Shown: positions 53,397 through 62,229 of the stretch, piece after piece
Position numbering within the stretch: the first letter of the stretch is position 1
Layout: each line of letters begins with the position of its first letter
From: Kallotenue papyrolyticum
GTDB taxonomy: Bacteria > Chloroflexota > Chloroflexia > Chloroflexales > Kallotenuaceae
Length of the DNA stretch: 64,000 nt
NCBI RefSeq assembly: GCF_000526415.1
Contig: NZ_JAGA01000003.1
Location: 806,001-870,000, forward strand
Reading direction: 5' to 3'
Program-made: the position numbers and the translations under genes
The notes under the pieces: generated by a model
Database searches by the model: none
What the model was told of the DNA's origin: nothing
Seen by the model: the letters and a program-made list of their open reading frames with translations, nothing else

Positions 53397-54247
53397 TGCT
53401 CCGCTCACTGGCGCGCTCGTTCAAAACCGCGGCCTGGTTGGGCTGGCAGGTCGAATCCAACTGGACCGATCCGCTACTCTTTTTTGCCTTTTCGGCGCTC
53501 AAGCCCATCGCCGCGGTGATGATTCTGGTATTTATGTATCGCACGGTGGCGCAAACTTCCACCGGCGATCCGATCTATGCCTATATCTACCTGGGTAATG
53601 CCTTTTACATCTACGTCGGCACGGTGATGGCTGGCGCGTCCTATGCGATTCTGGACGATCGCGAGCACTACCGCACGCTGAAGTATCTGTATATCGCGCC
53701 GATCAGCATGCCAGTCTATCTGGTCGGTCGGGCCGTGGCGCGCTTTCTAGTCGGCAGCATGGCGGTGCTGATCACGCTGCTGGCGGGCGTGCTGTTCTTC
53801 GGGCTGCCGCTCGATGTGCGGGCGATCGACTGGCCACTGCTGCTGACCGCGCTGGGCCTGGGCCTGGTCGCGCTGACGCTGATGGGCATCATCCTTGGGC
53901 TGTGGACGCTGACGCTGCGCGTCGAGCCCTGGGCCGTCGGCGAGTCGTTCGCGGCGGCGCTGTACCTCTTCAGCGGTGCGATCTTCCCGATCGCGCTGCT
54001 GCCGGCCTGGCTGCAACCCCTGGGCCTGGCGCTGCCGGTGACCTACTGGCTGGAGCTGGTGCGGCGCGCCATGCTGGGCGGGCAGGCGCGCGGCTTTCCG
54101 CCGCTGGACGCCTGGAGCACCGAACAGGTCCTTGGGGCACTAGCAGGGATCACGCTGACGCTGCTGGCGCTATGCTGGCTCGCCTACCGTGGCTTCGACC
54201 GCCTGGCGCGCGAGCGCGGCATGATCGAAGCGCAGAGCAACTTTTGA
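53393..54247 (+). CDS. ABC-2 type exporter permease, second
   Basis: 284 residues, six membrane segments. AGASYAILDDREHYRTLKYL and YIAPISMPVYLVGRAVARFL match the ABC-2 cytoplasmic loop, and AALYLFSGAIFPIALLPAWL with LGLALPVTYWLELVRRAML is the conserved end. Two in-frame ATGs (53393 and 53396) follow GGAGG; the second has better spacing. It pairs with the first permease as a heterodimer. A strong hairpin follows. Confidence 0.88.
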   Translation: MMLRSLARSFKTAAWLGWQVESNWTDPLLFFAFSALKPIAAVMILVFMYRTVAQTSTGDPIYAYIYLGNAFYIYVGTVMAGASYAILDDREHYRTLKYLYIAPISMPVYLVGRAVARFLVGSMAVLITLLAGVLFFGLPLDVRAIDWPLLLTALGLGLVALTLMGIILGLWTLTLRVEPWAVGESFAAALYLFSGAIFPIALLPAWLQPLGLALPVTYWLELVRRAMLGGQARGFPPLDAWSTEQVLGALAGITLTLLALCWLAYRGFDRLARERGMIEAQSNF

Positions 54248-54250
54248 AAC

Positions 54251-54275
54251 CGGCGGGTGCGCAGGGCACCCGCCG
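54251..54275. terminator. hairpin between the exporter operon and the convergent DsrE-like gene
   Basis: CGGCGGGTGC pairs perfectly with GCACCCGCCG (10 bp, 5-nt loop), 3 bp after the exporter stop and 11 bp from the convergent stop; likely bidirectional. Confidence 0.65.
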
Positions 54276-54286
54276 CCGGCGCTTGC

Positions 54287-54652
54287 TTATAGCGTGATGA
54301 TGTGATCGGGCGGATGGTCGGCCAGTGCGGCATACAGGTCGGGGAAGCAGCCGACCTGCACGCCCGCGACGGTGCCGACCGGACGGCAGTCGCCGGGCGT
54401 GCCCGCGGCCAGTCCGCGCTCCAGGGCACATTGGTCGCAGAGCATCAGCAAGATGCCCTGCTGTTGCGCGACCCGCGCCAACCGCTCGCCGATCGGGTCG
54501 CCGGCGCGCAGCACGTAGGTGTTGTCGTCGAAGAACATCATGCCCACCACCTGCGCGCCGTGGCGGCCCTCTTCGAGCTGCGGCAGGATCATCTTGCCCA
54601 GTTTGTAGCTGGCGGTATGACCCGAAGTGCTGAATACGTACGCGACCTTCAT
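54287..54652 (-). CDS. DsrE/DsrF-like family protein
   Basis: 121 residues. It begins MKVAYVFSTSGHTASYKLGK, has EGRHGAQVVGMMFFDDNTYV, then GILLMLCDQCALERGLAAGT and VAGVQVGCFPDLYAALAD. DsrE-like proteins are small alpha/beta sulfur carriers or sulfur-relay subunits. The CDQC pair and a later Cys in QVGCFPDLY are candidates for persulfide or metal binding. It overlaps the methyltransferase gene by ATGA, implying a joint job, perhaps with a thiol- or metal-containing metabolite; the substrate is unknown. Confidence 0.75.
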   Translation of the reverse strand: MKVAYVFSTSGHTASYKLGKMILPQLEEGRHGAQVVGMMFFDDNTYVLRAGDPIGERLARVAQQQGILLMLCDQCALERGLAAGTPGDCRPVGTVAGVQVGCFPDLYAALADHPPDHIITL

Positions 54653-55503
54653 GCGAACCTCCTTTCGCCGGCGTCGCGCTGCCAGATCAGCAGCGGCACC
54701 GGCACATCAAAACGGTAGATCCATTGCCCATCCTGCGGTTGCAGCCAGGCGTGCAACGCCGCCCCGAAGCGCTGGAGCTGATCGGCGGTGGCGTCCAATG
54801 GTGCAAGCTGGCGCAGCAGTTCGTCGCGGCCGGGCGCGCTGTAGCAGCGCGTTTCCCACAGTATGCGCACGTCGGCGCGCACCCCGATCTGCCGCAGCGC
54901 GCCCAGAACGTACAGGTAGAGCGGCGTCTCCGGCTCGCGCATGCCGCCCCAGATCGCTTCGTAGGCCGGACGGTGCGGCGGCGTGAAGGCATCACTCGTG
55001 ATGATCACCAGCACGCGACGCGTGGCAGCCACCATTTTGGCCAGCGCCAGGTCCAGATCAAGCGCGCGGTAGAGCGACCAGGCCGCCAGCACCACGTCGT
55101 GGGGCACGACGCCGGCCCGTTCCCACTCCGCAAGCTGGCAGACGACGTTGGTCACGCCTTGGGCGCGCAGTTTGGCAGCCAACATGCGCAGCATCGCCGG
55201 CGCGTGGTCCAGCGCCGTCACCTGGCGCACGCGCCTGGCCAGCGGCACCGCAAAGCGTCCCGTACCGGCGCCGATATCCAGCACGGTGTCATCCGGCCGC
55301 ACCAGCGCACAGAGCGCCTCCAGGACGTGGTCGTAGGAGCCGGGCGGCGCCGTGCGCGCATCGTAGTAGGGCGCGTACTGCTCCCAGAAGGCCCGATCAA
55401 CCTCGGGATCGAGCCGCGCGCTCCGATCCTGCATCAGCAGCGCGCGCCAGGCCCCTACAAAATCGATCACCGGGCTGTGCGTGGTTGGGCTATCGACGGT
55501 CAT
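54649..55503 (-). CDS. class I SAM-dependent methyltransferase
   Basis: 284 residues. SAM motif I is DDTVLDIGAGTGRFAVPLAR, followed by RQVTALDHAPAMLRMLAAKL (acidic end of beta-2) and HDVVLAAWSLYRALDLDLAL (motif near the active site). Before it, DRAFWEQYAPYYDARTAP is the usual N-terminal helix. The methyl acceptor cannot be inferred. GGAGG 6 bp upstream supports ATG 55503. The upstream permease remnant ends in a stop overlapping this ATG, and the downstream DsrE-like gene is also coupled. Confidence 0.85.
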   Translation of the reverse strand: MTVDSPTTHSPVIDFVGAWRALLMQDRSARLDPEVDRAFWEQYAPYYDARTAPPGSYDHVLEALCALVRPDDTVLDIGAGTGRFAVPLARRVRQVTALDHAPAMLRMLAAKLRAQGVTNVVCQLAEWERAGVVPHDVVLAAWSLYRALDLDLALAKMVAATRRVLVIITSDAFTPPHRPAYEAIWGGMREPETPLYLYVLGALRQIGVRADVRILWETRCYSAPGRDELLRQLAPLDATADQLQRFGAALHAWLQPQDGQWIYRFDVPVPLLIWQRDAGERRFA

Positions 55504-55832
55504 GAACACCTCCATGGGTAGTGATGTTTCGGATGCGGCGGTGCTGCGCGCCACCCGCTCAGATGCGCGCGATCGAGCAGCGCGTCGGCAAGCAGGTTGG
55601 CGCCGAGCGCCAGCGACAGGACGCAGACGATCGGCCCCAGGACCAGGTGCGGCGCGCTGCGCAGGCAGGGACGCGCATCCTGGATCAGGATACCCCAATC
55701 GGGCGTGGGTGGCTGCAGGCCCACCCCCAGAAACGACAGGCCGGCCAGCGCCAGGACCAGCCCGTCTCCCAGGGCTCGCCCAGCGCAGGTTGGTTGGCGC
55801 TCCATCGGTGTGGCAGGAGGATAGCGCGCCAC
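55500..55832 (-). pseudogene. C-terminal remnant of a DppC/NikC-type ABC permease
   Basis: The frame encodes ALGDGLVLALAGLSFLGVGL, QPPTPDWGILIQDARPCLRS and PIVCVLSLALGANLLADALL, the diagnostic C-terminal third of dipeptide/nickel transporter permeases (xxLSFLGLGxQPPxPxWG). The upstream two thirds are missing: only 68 bp separate the frame from the Crp-family gene. A segment before the match reads more permease-like in another frame (WRAILLPHRWSAN), suggesting a frameshift as well. Its stop overlaps the methyltransferase start, so the intact gene was probably in that operon. Confidence 0.6.
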
Positions 55833-55900
55833 GCCCAGCCATGATGTGCGCGATCACACAGCGAGCCGTGTTGCAGATCGCACCACGCCGCGAGGGCGCA

Positions 55901-56866
55901 TCAGCCGGCGATGGGGTCGAGCGCCTGCCGCAGACCGGCCCGATGGTCGGAGGCGTGCCGACGACATAGACACACGCGCTCGCCGCCCGCCAGCGCGAGG
56001 GTGGTCAACACACCTCGCTCGCGCAGTTCGCCCAGAATGCGTGTCACCGTGGAGCGCGTCGCGCCGACGGCTGCGGCGAGCTGTGCATGGGTCACGCGCA
56101 CATCGATCAGCAGGCCATGCGCGTGCGGCACGCCGAATTGCTCGGCCAACAGCTCCAGCACGCCCAGGATGCGCTGATCGAGGTAGGGCCGGGCCTGGGC
56201 GGCGGCCCAGGCCTCCAGGTAGCGCAGGCGCAGCGCCAGCCGCTCAGGGAAATCGGGATCGGCGCGCAGGTCATGCCAGGGGCGGATCGTTACGCTGGTG
56301 TCGGTCTGCGCCGTCAACTGCAGGCAACACGCGTCATGGGGATGGCCGATGATGATCTGGCCCGGTCCCCACAGCCCGAGCAGCCCTTCGCGGCCATCGC
56401 GGTGCAGGATGCTCTGCGCGATCACGCCCGCCTCGATCTGAAGCACCGCCTCCGGCTCCAGCTCGATCACCGCGCCGCTGGCGTAGCTGCGCCGCCCAAC
56501 GGCGGCAGGGCGGGCAGCGCGAGCGCGGGTCGCCAGTGCCAGCGTTTGCGCGACGGCGCGCACTACCAGCGGCGCCGGAGTGGAGGCCGGCAACACCGCC
56601 AGCGCGCCGGCGCTGTAGGCTGCCAGCGTTAGCGCGCGATCATCGGCGTTGGTCCAGGCGATCCAGGGCAGCTCGAGCGCCGTCACTTGCGCGGCCAGCC
56701 GTTGCAGCGGCTCGCGCCGGGCCGCACAGACCAGCGCTGCGGCGGGCCGTAGGTCGCCGACGAGCTGTGACAGGTCGGCAACCAGCGTCAGGCGGTAGCC
56801 CTGCTCAAACAACGCCAGCAGGGCATCGCCCGTCGGGGGCATACCCACAACGACAATCTGACTCAT
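55901..56866 (-). CDS. Crp/Fnr-family regulator with N-terminal receiver-like domain
   Basis: 321 residues, about 90 longer than usual Crp. Residues 1-110 (MSQIVVVGMPPTGDALLALF ... AYSAGALAVLPASTPAPLVV) fold like a receiver but lack the phospho-acceptor Asp. The cNMP-binding barrel (about 125-215, LEPEAVLQIEAGVIAQSILH) follows, then the Crp helix-turn-helix (THAQLAAAVGATRSTVTRIL GELRERGVL). It is the last gene of the metal-related operon and may control it or methyltransferase/transport genes nearby. Signal unknown; no Cys cluster for an Fnr-type Fe-S centre. Confidence 0.82.
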   Translation of the reverse strand: MSQIVVVGMPPTGDALLALFEQGYRLTLVADLSQLVGDLRPAAALVCAARREPLQRLAAQVTALELPWIAWTNADDRALTLAAYSAGALAVLPASTPAPLVVRAVAQTLALATRARAARPAAVGRRSYASGAVIELEPEAVLQIEAGVIAQSILHRDGREGLLGLWGPGQIIIGHPHDACCLQLTAQTDTSVTIRPWHDLRADPDFPERLALRLRYLEAWAAAQARPYLDQRILGVLELLAEQFGVPHAHGLLIDVRVTHAQLAAAVGATRSTVTRILGELRERGVLTTLALAGGERVCLCRRHASDHRAGLRQALDPIAG

Positions 56867-56895
56867 GGACTGCTCACCAGGCGCAGGCCGGTCGC

Positions 56896-57942
56896 CTACT
56901 CGCCTCTGACCCAGTGCCAGGCCTGCGCCAGCGTCTGACGCACGCCACCACCGGCGCGACAGGCGTCGAAGCGGCGCTGAAGTGCCTCGCGCTCGATGCT
57001 GCCCGGTGCGCCGATGAACACCAGGCGTGTGCCGGGCGGCGTGGCATTCCAGGCATCGCCCGGCGTGATGGACGCCCGCGCGCCGACCACGTGCGCGATG
57101 ACGCGTGTCGCCGGCAGATCGGCCAGGTAGAGCAGGCCCTTGGCGCGCACGATCCCTTCCGGCAGCGTGGTCAGCGCCTGCCGCACCGCGCACAGCGCGA
57201 GCGGTTGGTCCGTGGTATAGCTCCAGGTTTCGAACTGGCTGCCGTGATCGTGATGATGATCGCACGATGACGGGTCAGACCCCGCAGGCGTGCGTACCAC
57301 CTGCAAGGGGATACGGTAGCGACCGATATCCAGGATCAATCGCAGCGGCACAGCGCCATAGGAGGTTTCCAGCAGGCGCGCACGCGGCGCCATGGCCTTG
57401 ACCCAGCGGCGCGTCTCGGCCAGCGTCGCGGCATCCACCAGGTCGATTTTGTTGAGCACGACGATGTCGGCGACGGCGACCTGCTCGCGCATCAGGTGGC
57501 GGATCTGCCGATCGCGCGCTGCCATACTGCGCGCCTGGTCGCTATCCACCACCGCGATGATGCTGTCGAGCGTGACACGCTCGGCCAGCGGCGGCACGCT
57601 CAGCGCCAGAGCGATGTTGAACGGATCGGAGACGCCGCTGGCTTCGATCAACACTGCCTGCGGCGCATCGGGCCGGTCGAGCAGTTGCTGGAGCGCTCGC
57701 ACCAGATCGTCGCGGATGGTGCAGCAGATGCAGCCGTTGGCGAGCTTGACCGCCTCGCCCTGCACGCCAACGACCAGCTCGGCGTCGATGTTGATCGCGC
57801 CGAAGTCGTTGACCAGCACACCCATGCGCGCGCCATGGTCGCCACGCAGGATGCGATTGAGCAGCGTCGTTTTGCCCGCACCCAGAAAGCCGGTCAGAAT
57901 CGTAACCGGTACGAGCCGGTGGGGTAGCAGATCGTCACGCAT
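56896..57942 (-). CDS. COG0523 (CobW/ZNG-like) GTPase with His-rich loop
   Basis: 348 residues. Walker [21 protein letters not shown], the metal motif VKLANGCICCTIRDDLVRAL (CxCC), VLIEASGVSDPF, the switch/Walker B region TLDSIIAVVDSDQAR, and the G4 motif VVLNKIDLVD. A His-rich stretch SSCDHHHDHGSQFETWS (about 235-250) separates the GTPase from the CobW_C domain (AKGLLYLADLPATRVIAHVV). COG0523 proteins are GTP-driven metal chaperones for zinc, cobalt or other metals; the metal cannot be read from sequence. GAGGAG precedes the ATG. Confidence 0.92.
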   Translation of the reverse strand: MRDDLLPHRLVPVTILTGFLGAGKTTLLNRILRGDHGARMGVLVNDFGAINIDAELVVGVQGEAVKLANGCICCTIRDDLVRALQQLLDRPDAPQAVLIEASGVSDPFNIALALSVPPLAERVTLDSIIAVVDSDQARSMAARDRQIRHLMREQVAVADIVVLNKIDLVDAATLAETRRWVKAMAPRARLLETSYGAVPLRLILDIGRYRIPLQVVRTPAGSDPSSCDHHHDHGSQFETWSYTTDQPLALCAVRQALTTLPEGIVRAKGLLYLADLPATRVIAHVVGARASITPGDAWNATPPGTRLVFIGAPGSIEREALQRRFDACRAGGGVRQTLAQAWHWVRGE

Positions 57943-57998
57943 AGCTCCTCAGCCATGGGCCGCAGCGCGTTGCCGGGCAACTCCCTGCGGCCACGCGT

Positions 57999-59021
57999 CT
58001 AGGGCGCGTCGAACACGGCGACGTTGCCCTGCTCATCTCCCGCCGCCAAGCGCCGGCCGTCGGGCGTCCAGGCGAGCTGTGTGATGCCGCCCGCCAGCCG
58101 CGCGCGCCAAGAGCTCGACCGGTCCAGGCCGATCGGCCACAAGCGCAGCTCGCCGCTGCGATCACCGGCAGCCAGCAGCGCGCCGGCGGGTTGGTAGGCC
58201 AGCGCCGAGACCGGCGCGCGCAGTCCCTTCAGGAGACGTGGCGTGCGTCCTTCGGGACCCGGATCGGCGCAATCCCAGAGCACCACGCTCGCGCCGCCGC
58301 CGGTCGCCAGGTAGCGCCCGGTGCGATCCCAGGCCAGTTGCAGCACCTTGGTCTCGTAGCCCCACATCTGGAGGTCACGCTCGGTGACCAGGTCCCAGAA
58401 GTGGACGGTCAGGTCCTGCTCGCCGGTGGCGATGTAGCGCCCGGTCGGGCTCCAAGCCAGCGCCAGACTCGACCCCTGCCAGGTCAGACGGCGCACCATC
58501 TGCGGCGCGTCGGCATGGCGGATGATCACGCCGCCATAGACCGCCACCGCCAGCTCACGCCCGCCCGGACGCCACTGCAGGTCGGCGATTGTACTGGGAT
58601 GGTCGCGCTCTTCGCGCAGCAGCGCTCCCTGCGCATCCCACAGGCGCAACACACGACCGGCAGCCGAAGCCAGGCAATCGCCCGTCGGACTCCAGGCCAC
58701 GCGCTCCACCCAAGCGGCGCCGCCTGGCCGCGCCGCCTGCTCCACGCCGGCGGCGACATCCCACAGGCGCACCTGTCCATCCTGACCGCCACTGGCCAGC
58801 AGCGGCGCCTGTGGCTGCCAGCCGATCGCACCGGTGCCGGGCGCATGGCCGGCCAACACCACGTGGGTCGCGCCCGAACGCGCGTCGAAGATAGTGATCG
58901 GCCCGCCGGTAGCAGCCGCGGCCAGCCAGCGGCCATCGGACGACCAGGCCAGCGCGCCGACATAGTCGCTGAGCAGCGCCTGCCAGCGCGACCTCAGCGC
59001 CGCAGAGCTCAGACGAGGCAT
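57999..59021 (-). CDS. WD40 repeat protein
   Basis: 340 residues making about seven WD40 repeats: [109 protein letters not shown] and [20 protein letters not shown]. It forms a propeller that would act as a protein-binding platform. No signal peptide. It lies between two COG0523 GTPase genes, overlapping the upstream one by 13 nt; such COG0523-WD40 pairs recur in other bacteria, suggesting a physical partner of the chaperone. Confidence 0.92.
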   Translation of the reverse strand: MPRLSSAALRSRWQALLSDYVGALAWSSDGRWLAAAATGGPITIFDARSGATHVVLAGHAPGTGAIGWQPQAPLLASGGQDGQVRLWDVAAGVEQAARPGGAAWVERVAWSPTGDCLASAAGRVLRLWDAQGALLREERDHPSTIADLQWRPGGRELAVAVYGGVIIRHADAPQMVRRLTWQGSSLALAWSPTGRYIATGEQDLTVHFWDLVTERDLQMWGYETKVLQLAWDRTGRYLATGGGASVVLWDCADPGPEGRTPRLLKGLRAPVSALAYQPAGALLAAGDRSGELRLWPIGLDRSSSWRARLAGGITQLAWTPDGRRLAAGDEQGNVAVFDAP

Positions 59022-60364
59022 GCGCGAAAGCCCTCCATCAGCGCCGCACGGTCCAGTCTGCGCCCGATAAAGACCAGCTTGTTGACGCGCGGCTCGTTGC
59101 CCCAGGGCCGGTCGGGTTGCCCATCGAAGAGCATATGCACCCCCTGAAACACGAAGCGGTCGGGCTGGCCCTTGATGCTAAGCACGCCCTTCATGCGAAA
59201 GATGTCGGCGCCCTGGCGCAACAGCAGATCGCCGAGCCAGGCATTGAGCTTTTGGGGCTCCAGATCACCGGCGAGGCTGATGCCGACCGAGGAGACCTCC
59301 TCATCGTGCTCGTGGTCCGGCTTGTAAGCGCGCGCCGCACGCGGCAGCACGGGCCGCTCCTGCGCATCCTGCAGCGCCATGCCGAACTCTTCGGGTTGGT
59401 GCTCGGTGAAGAGCGCATAGACCCCGTCGGCGGCGATCGCGATGTCGAACGTCGCTGCACCGGCTGCCAGATCGAGCTCGAACAGGCGTGCCTCCGGCTG
59501 CAGCGCGCCGCCCGGCGCGACCCGCTGCGCGGCGTGGGCGAAGATGCGCCAGGCCAGCTCGCGAGCGGCATCCTGCGCTGCCGGCGTGTCGTCGTCCAAG
59601 GGCAGGAGCACCACCTGCATCGCCGCATCGGGGCCCGCCCCGACCGCCAGGCGGTAGGTGCCCGCGCCGAGGCGATACACCCCACCCCACTCGAACGGAT
59701 ACTCCGGCTCCATGAACGCCGGATCGATCTCCAGCGCCCGCGCCAGGTCGAAGCCGCCGATGTCCAACACCGCCGCCAGATCGACGGCCGCCTGCTGCGC
59801 GCGGTGCAGACGCGCGGCGGCATTCATGCTGCGGATGCGCGCCTCCAAACGCTCCAGATCCTCCGGCGTCACCAGATCGATCTTGTTGATCACGATCACA
59901 TCGGCAAAGGCAATCTGCTCGCGCACTTCGGGCGCTGCGTCGATGTGCTGCCAGACATGGCGCGCATCCACCAGCGTCACAATGCCATCCAGGCGCACCT
60001 GCCGGCGCAGGTCCTCGTCCACGAAAAAGGTCTGCGCTACCGGCCCCGGATCGGCCAGACCGGTGGTTTCGATCAGGATGCGATCAAAGCGATCCCTGCG
60101 TTTCAGCAGCGTACCAAGGATGCGGATCAGGTCGCCGCGCACGGTGCAGCAGATGCAGCCGTTGTTCATTTCGAAGATCTCTTCGTCGGCATTGATCACC
60201 AGCTCCTGGTCAACGCCGATCTCGCCAAACTCGTTCTCGATCACCGCGATGCGCTTGCCGTGCTGCTCGGTCAGAATGCGGTTGAGCAGCGTGGTCTTGC
60301 CCGAACCGAGAAAGCCGGTTAGAACCGTAACCGGCGTGCGCGTATCAACAGACGCGTGGGTCAT
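59009..60364 (-). CDS. COG0523 (CobW-like) GTPase, long form
   Basis: 451 residues. Walker [36 protein letters not shown], the metal motif [38 protein letters not shown] and the G4 motif [11 protein letters not shown]. The C-terminal part is longer than in the other two copies, with an extra domain (about 225-345, [20 protein letters not shown]). Next comes [14 protein letters not shown], then the CobW_C end [20 protein letters not shown]. It is most like the subfamily with a C-terminal metal-binding insertion. AGGAGG precedes ATG 60364; its stop overlaps the WD40 gene and its start overlaps the unknown CxCxxC gene. Confidence 0.92.
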   Translation of the reverse strand: MTHASVDTRTPVTVLTGFLGSGKTTLLNRILTEQHGKRIAVIENEFGEIGVDQELVINADEEIFEMNNGCICCTVRGDLIRILGTLLKRRDRFDRILIETTGLADPGPVAQTFFVDEDLRRQVRLDGIVTLVDARHVWQHIDAAPEVREQIAFADVIVINKIDLVTPEDLERLEARIRSMNAAARLHRAQQAAVDLAAVLDIGGFDLARALEIDPAFMEPEYPFEWGGVYRLGAGTYRLAVGAGPDAAMQVVLLPLDDDTPAAQDAARELAWRIFAHAAQRVAPGGALQPEARLFELDLAAGAATFDIAIAADGVYALFTEHQPEEFGMALQDAQERPVLPRAARAYKPDHEHDEEVSSVGISLAGDLEPQKLNAWLGDLLLRQGADIFRMKGVLSIKGQPDRFVFQGVHMLFDGQPDRPWGNEPRVNKLVFIGRRLDRAALMEGFRACLV

Positions 60365-61020
60365 ACGTAGACCTCCTCTGGTTGTGGCCTGCCCGCGGAT
60401 GGAGCGCAGACGCCGTCGGTGGGCTTGTTCGCGATCAGCAACGCCGCGCGCGCTGCACAGCGCTGCGCCAGGTCGCGCCAGGCATCGGCCATGGCCGTCG
60501 CAGGCAGGGCGGCCTTGCGCCAGGCAGCCACGCACGCCGCACGGTACGCCAGGCCATAGGTGGTCACGACCCAGCGCTCGTAGCCGGCGATCCAGTCGGC
60601 CGCCAGCGCCAACAAGCGGTGCGCGCGCCACCAGGCCTGCACGTCGCGTGGCGCATAGGCCGCCGCCAACTGCTCCCAGCTCCAGGCGTGCGCCGGCGGG
60701 GTCGGGTCGTCCAGCAGGCGCGGCGCGAAGCCGGAGCGCGCCAGATACAGGCCGCCCAGCGCCGGATGACCGTAGAACAGTCCAAAGCCCCACAGCACCA
60801 GCGCCTGGCCGTTGACCAGCCGCAGGCTGTAGGCGCTGCTGCCCTGCTGCCCGGCGGGGGGACGTTGCCGCGTAAAGCCATAGGCCAGCAACAGGTTGCC
60901 TTCGGCGCGCCGGATGTCGCAGCCCCAGCACCAGCACTGCTGGTTGAGCAGCGGCGTGCCCTGCCGCCGTACCTCGGAAGGCAGCCCCAACGCGCGTCGC
61001 ACTCGGTCATGCATGGTCAT
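60361..61020 (-). CDS. unknown protein with CxCxxC motif, coupled to the COG0523 GTPase
   Basis: 219 residues, no family recognised with confidence. The N-terminal [20 protein letters not shown] holds three Cys and an Asp that could bind a metal. [20 protein letters not shown] and [20 protein letters not shown] follow, then a helical C-terminus ([20 protein letters not shown]). No signal peptide or membrane helix. It overlaps the downstream GTPase by ATGA and the upstream MoaB-like gene by 14 nt, so it is a core member of the operon. A client protein or accessory of the metal chaperone is a reasonable guess only. GGGAG precedes the ATG. Confidence 0.7.
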   Translation of the reverse strand: MTMHDRVRRALGLPSEVRRQGTPLLNQQCWCWGCDIRRAEGNLLLAYGFTRQRPPAGQQGSSAYSLRLVNGQALVLWGFGLFYGHPALGGLYLARSGFAPRLLDDPTPPAHAWSWEQLAAAYAPRDVQAWWRAHRLLALAADWIAGYERWVVTTYGLAYRAACVAAWRKAALPATAMADAWRDLAQRCAARAALLIANKPTDGVCAPSAGRPQPEEVYV

Positions 61021-61627
61021 AATCGCTCCCGGTGGCGCCGGACGTGAGCTCCGGCCTCACTTCTCCTCCATATGCTCCTGTCTCTGGGCCGCGGTGACGG
61101 CGCACTTCCCAGACCAGATGCGCCAGCTCCGGGATAATCAACCGATCCAGCGCCAGCGCAACGGCGTTGGGCGAGCCCGGCAAGGCGAAGATCAGGCTGT
61201 CGCGGCAGACCCCGGCGGTGGCGCGCGACAGCATGGCCGCCGGCCCGACCGCCTGGAAACTCAGCATGCGCAACAGCTCGCCGAAGCCGGGCAGGCGCTT
61301 CTCCAGCAACGGCTCCAGCGCTTCGCAGGTCACGTCGCGCCGGGTGATGCCGGTACCGCCGTTGAGGATCACCACTGCGCAGCGCTCGTGCACCAGTTGC
61401 CGCACCAGTGCAGCGATCGCCGCAGCCTCGTCTTTGACGATGGCGTAGCGCGCAATGCTGTGGCCGGCCTGCCTGAGCCGCGCGCAGATCAATTGCCCGC
61501 TTGCATCATCGGCGAGCGTGCGCGTATCGCTGACGGTCACCACGCCACAGCGCAGCGCCGCGCTACCGGCTGCCGCCCGACGATGCGCAGCGGCGCCGCT
61601 CACGGCAGCGGATTCGTGTTCGACCAT
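61007..61627 (-). CDS. MoaB/MogA-like molybdopterin-binding protein
   Basis: 206 residues. The MoCF_biosynth core reads LRCGVVTVSDTRTLADDASG, CAVVILNGGTGITRRDVTCE (the GGTG(I/T)xxRD molybdopterin-binding motif) and LIFALPGSPNAVALALDRLI (PGSP loop). Members adenylylate molybdopterin before molybdenum insertion. An N-terminal Ala-rich stretch (about 25 residues) and a C-terminal tail are extra. Its presence between COG0523 GTPase genes links the operon to metal-cofactor biosynthesis. GGAGGA supports ATG 61627. It overlaps both neighbours. Confidence 0.9.
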   Translation of the reverse strand: MVEHESAAVSGAAAHRRAAAGSAALRCGVVTVSDTRTLADDASGQLICARLRQAGHSIARYAIVKDEAAAIAALVRQLVHERCAVVILNGGTGITRRDVTCEALEPLLEKRLPGFGELLRMLSFQAVGPAAMLSRATAGVCRDSLIFALPGSPNAVALALDRLIIPELAHLVWEVRRHRGPETGAYGGEVRPELTSGATGSDYDHA

Positions 61628-62229
61628 AGGTACTCCTCCAAGGCACGCAGGATCAGCGTAACGGTCGCGGGCTCGTCGCAGCGAAAGGGCAGCACGGGGA
61701 TGTCGGGCCGGAGCTGGCGCACCGCTGCAGCCGTTGCCAGCAGCCGATCGCGGTTGACGGTATCGGTTTTGGTCAGCACCAGCAGATCGGCGGTGGTCAC
61801 CTGTGGCCGCACCAGCGTATCCAGGCCGTCGCGCGCGCTCCACAGACGCGCAAACCGCGCGACATCGATCAGCGCGAGCATGCGCCACTCCCACGCCAGC
61901 AGATCGGGATGGCTCAGCGCACGGCGCAACTCATCGGCATGCGCCACGCCACTGGCCTCGACAAACAACCACTGCGGCGCAAACCGCTGCGCCAGGAGCT
62001 GCACCGTCATGCGCAGCGGCAGGCGCAGATCACAACAGACACAGCCCGCGCGCAGCTCGCGCACGCGCAACCCCTGCGCCGCCAGAAAGGGACCGTCCAC
62101 CCCAATGCTGCCGCGCTCGTTTTCGATGATCGCCACCCGCACGTCGCGCGCCAGCAGGCGCTCCACCAGCGCCAACAGCAGGGTGGTCTTGCCCGTGCCC
62201 AGAAAGCCGGTCAGCACCACGGCACGCAT
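61600..62229 (-). CDS. COG0523 GTPase, short form (GTPase domain only)
   Basis: 209 residues. It contains MRAVVLTGFLGTGKTTLLLA (Walker A), VAIIENERGSIGVDGPFLAA, the metal motif VRELRAGCVCCDLRLPLRMT (CxCC), WLFVEASGVAHADELRRAL, and a G4 motif changed to LVLTKTDTV (TKxD for NKxD). The CobW_C domain is missing altogether, so this is a minimal chaperone GTPase. Short COG0523 forms are known but less common. Start 62229 has AGGA upstream. It overlaps the GNAT gene by 19 nt and the MoaB-like gene by 28 nt. Confidence 0.88.
   Translation of the reverse strand: MRAVVLTGFLGTGKTTLLLALVERLLARDVRVAIIENERGSIGVDGPFLAAQGLRVRELRAGCVCCDLRLPLRMTVQLLAQRFAPQWLFVEASGVAHADELRRALSHPDLLAWEWRMLALIDVARFARLWSARDGLDTLVRPQVTTADLLVLTKTDTVNRDRLLATAAAVRQLRPDIPVLPFRCDEPATVTLILRALEEYLWSNTNPLP

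Noticed and set aside
57999-59021. Tandem repeat structure as a DNA repeat
   Set aside because: The periodicity is protein-level WD40 repeats; the DNA copies are too diverged to be a nucleotide repeat.
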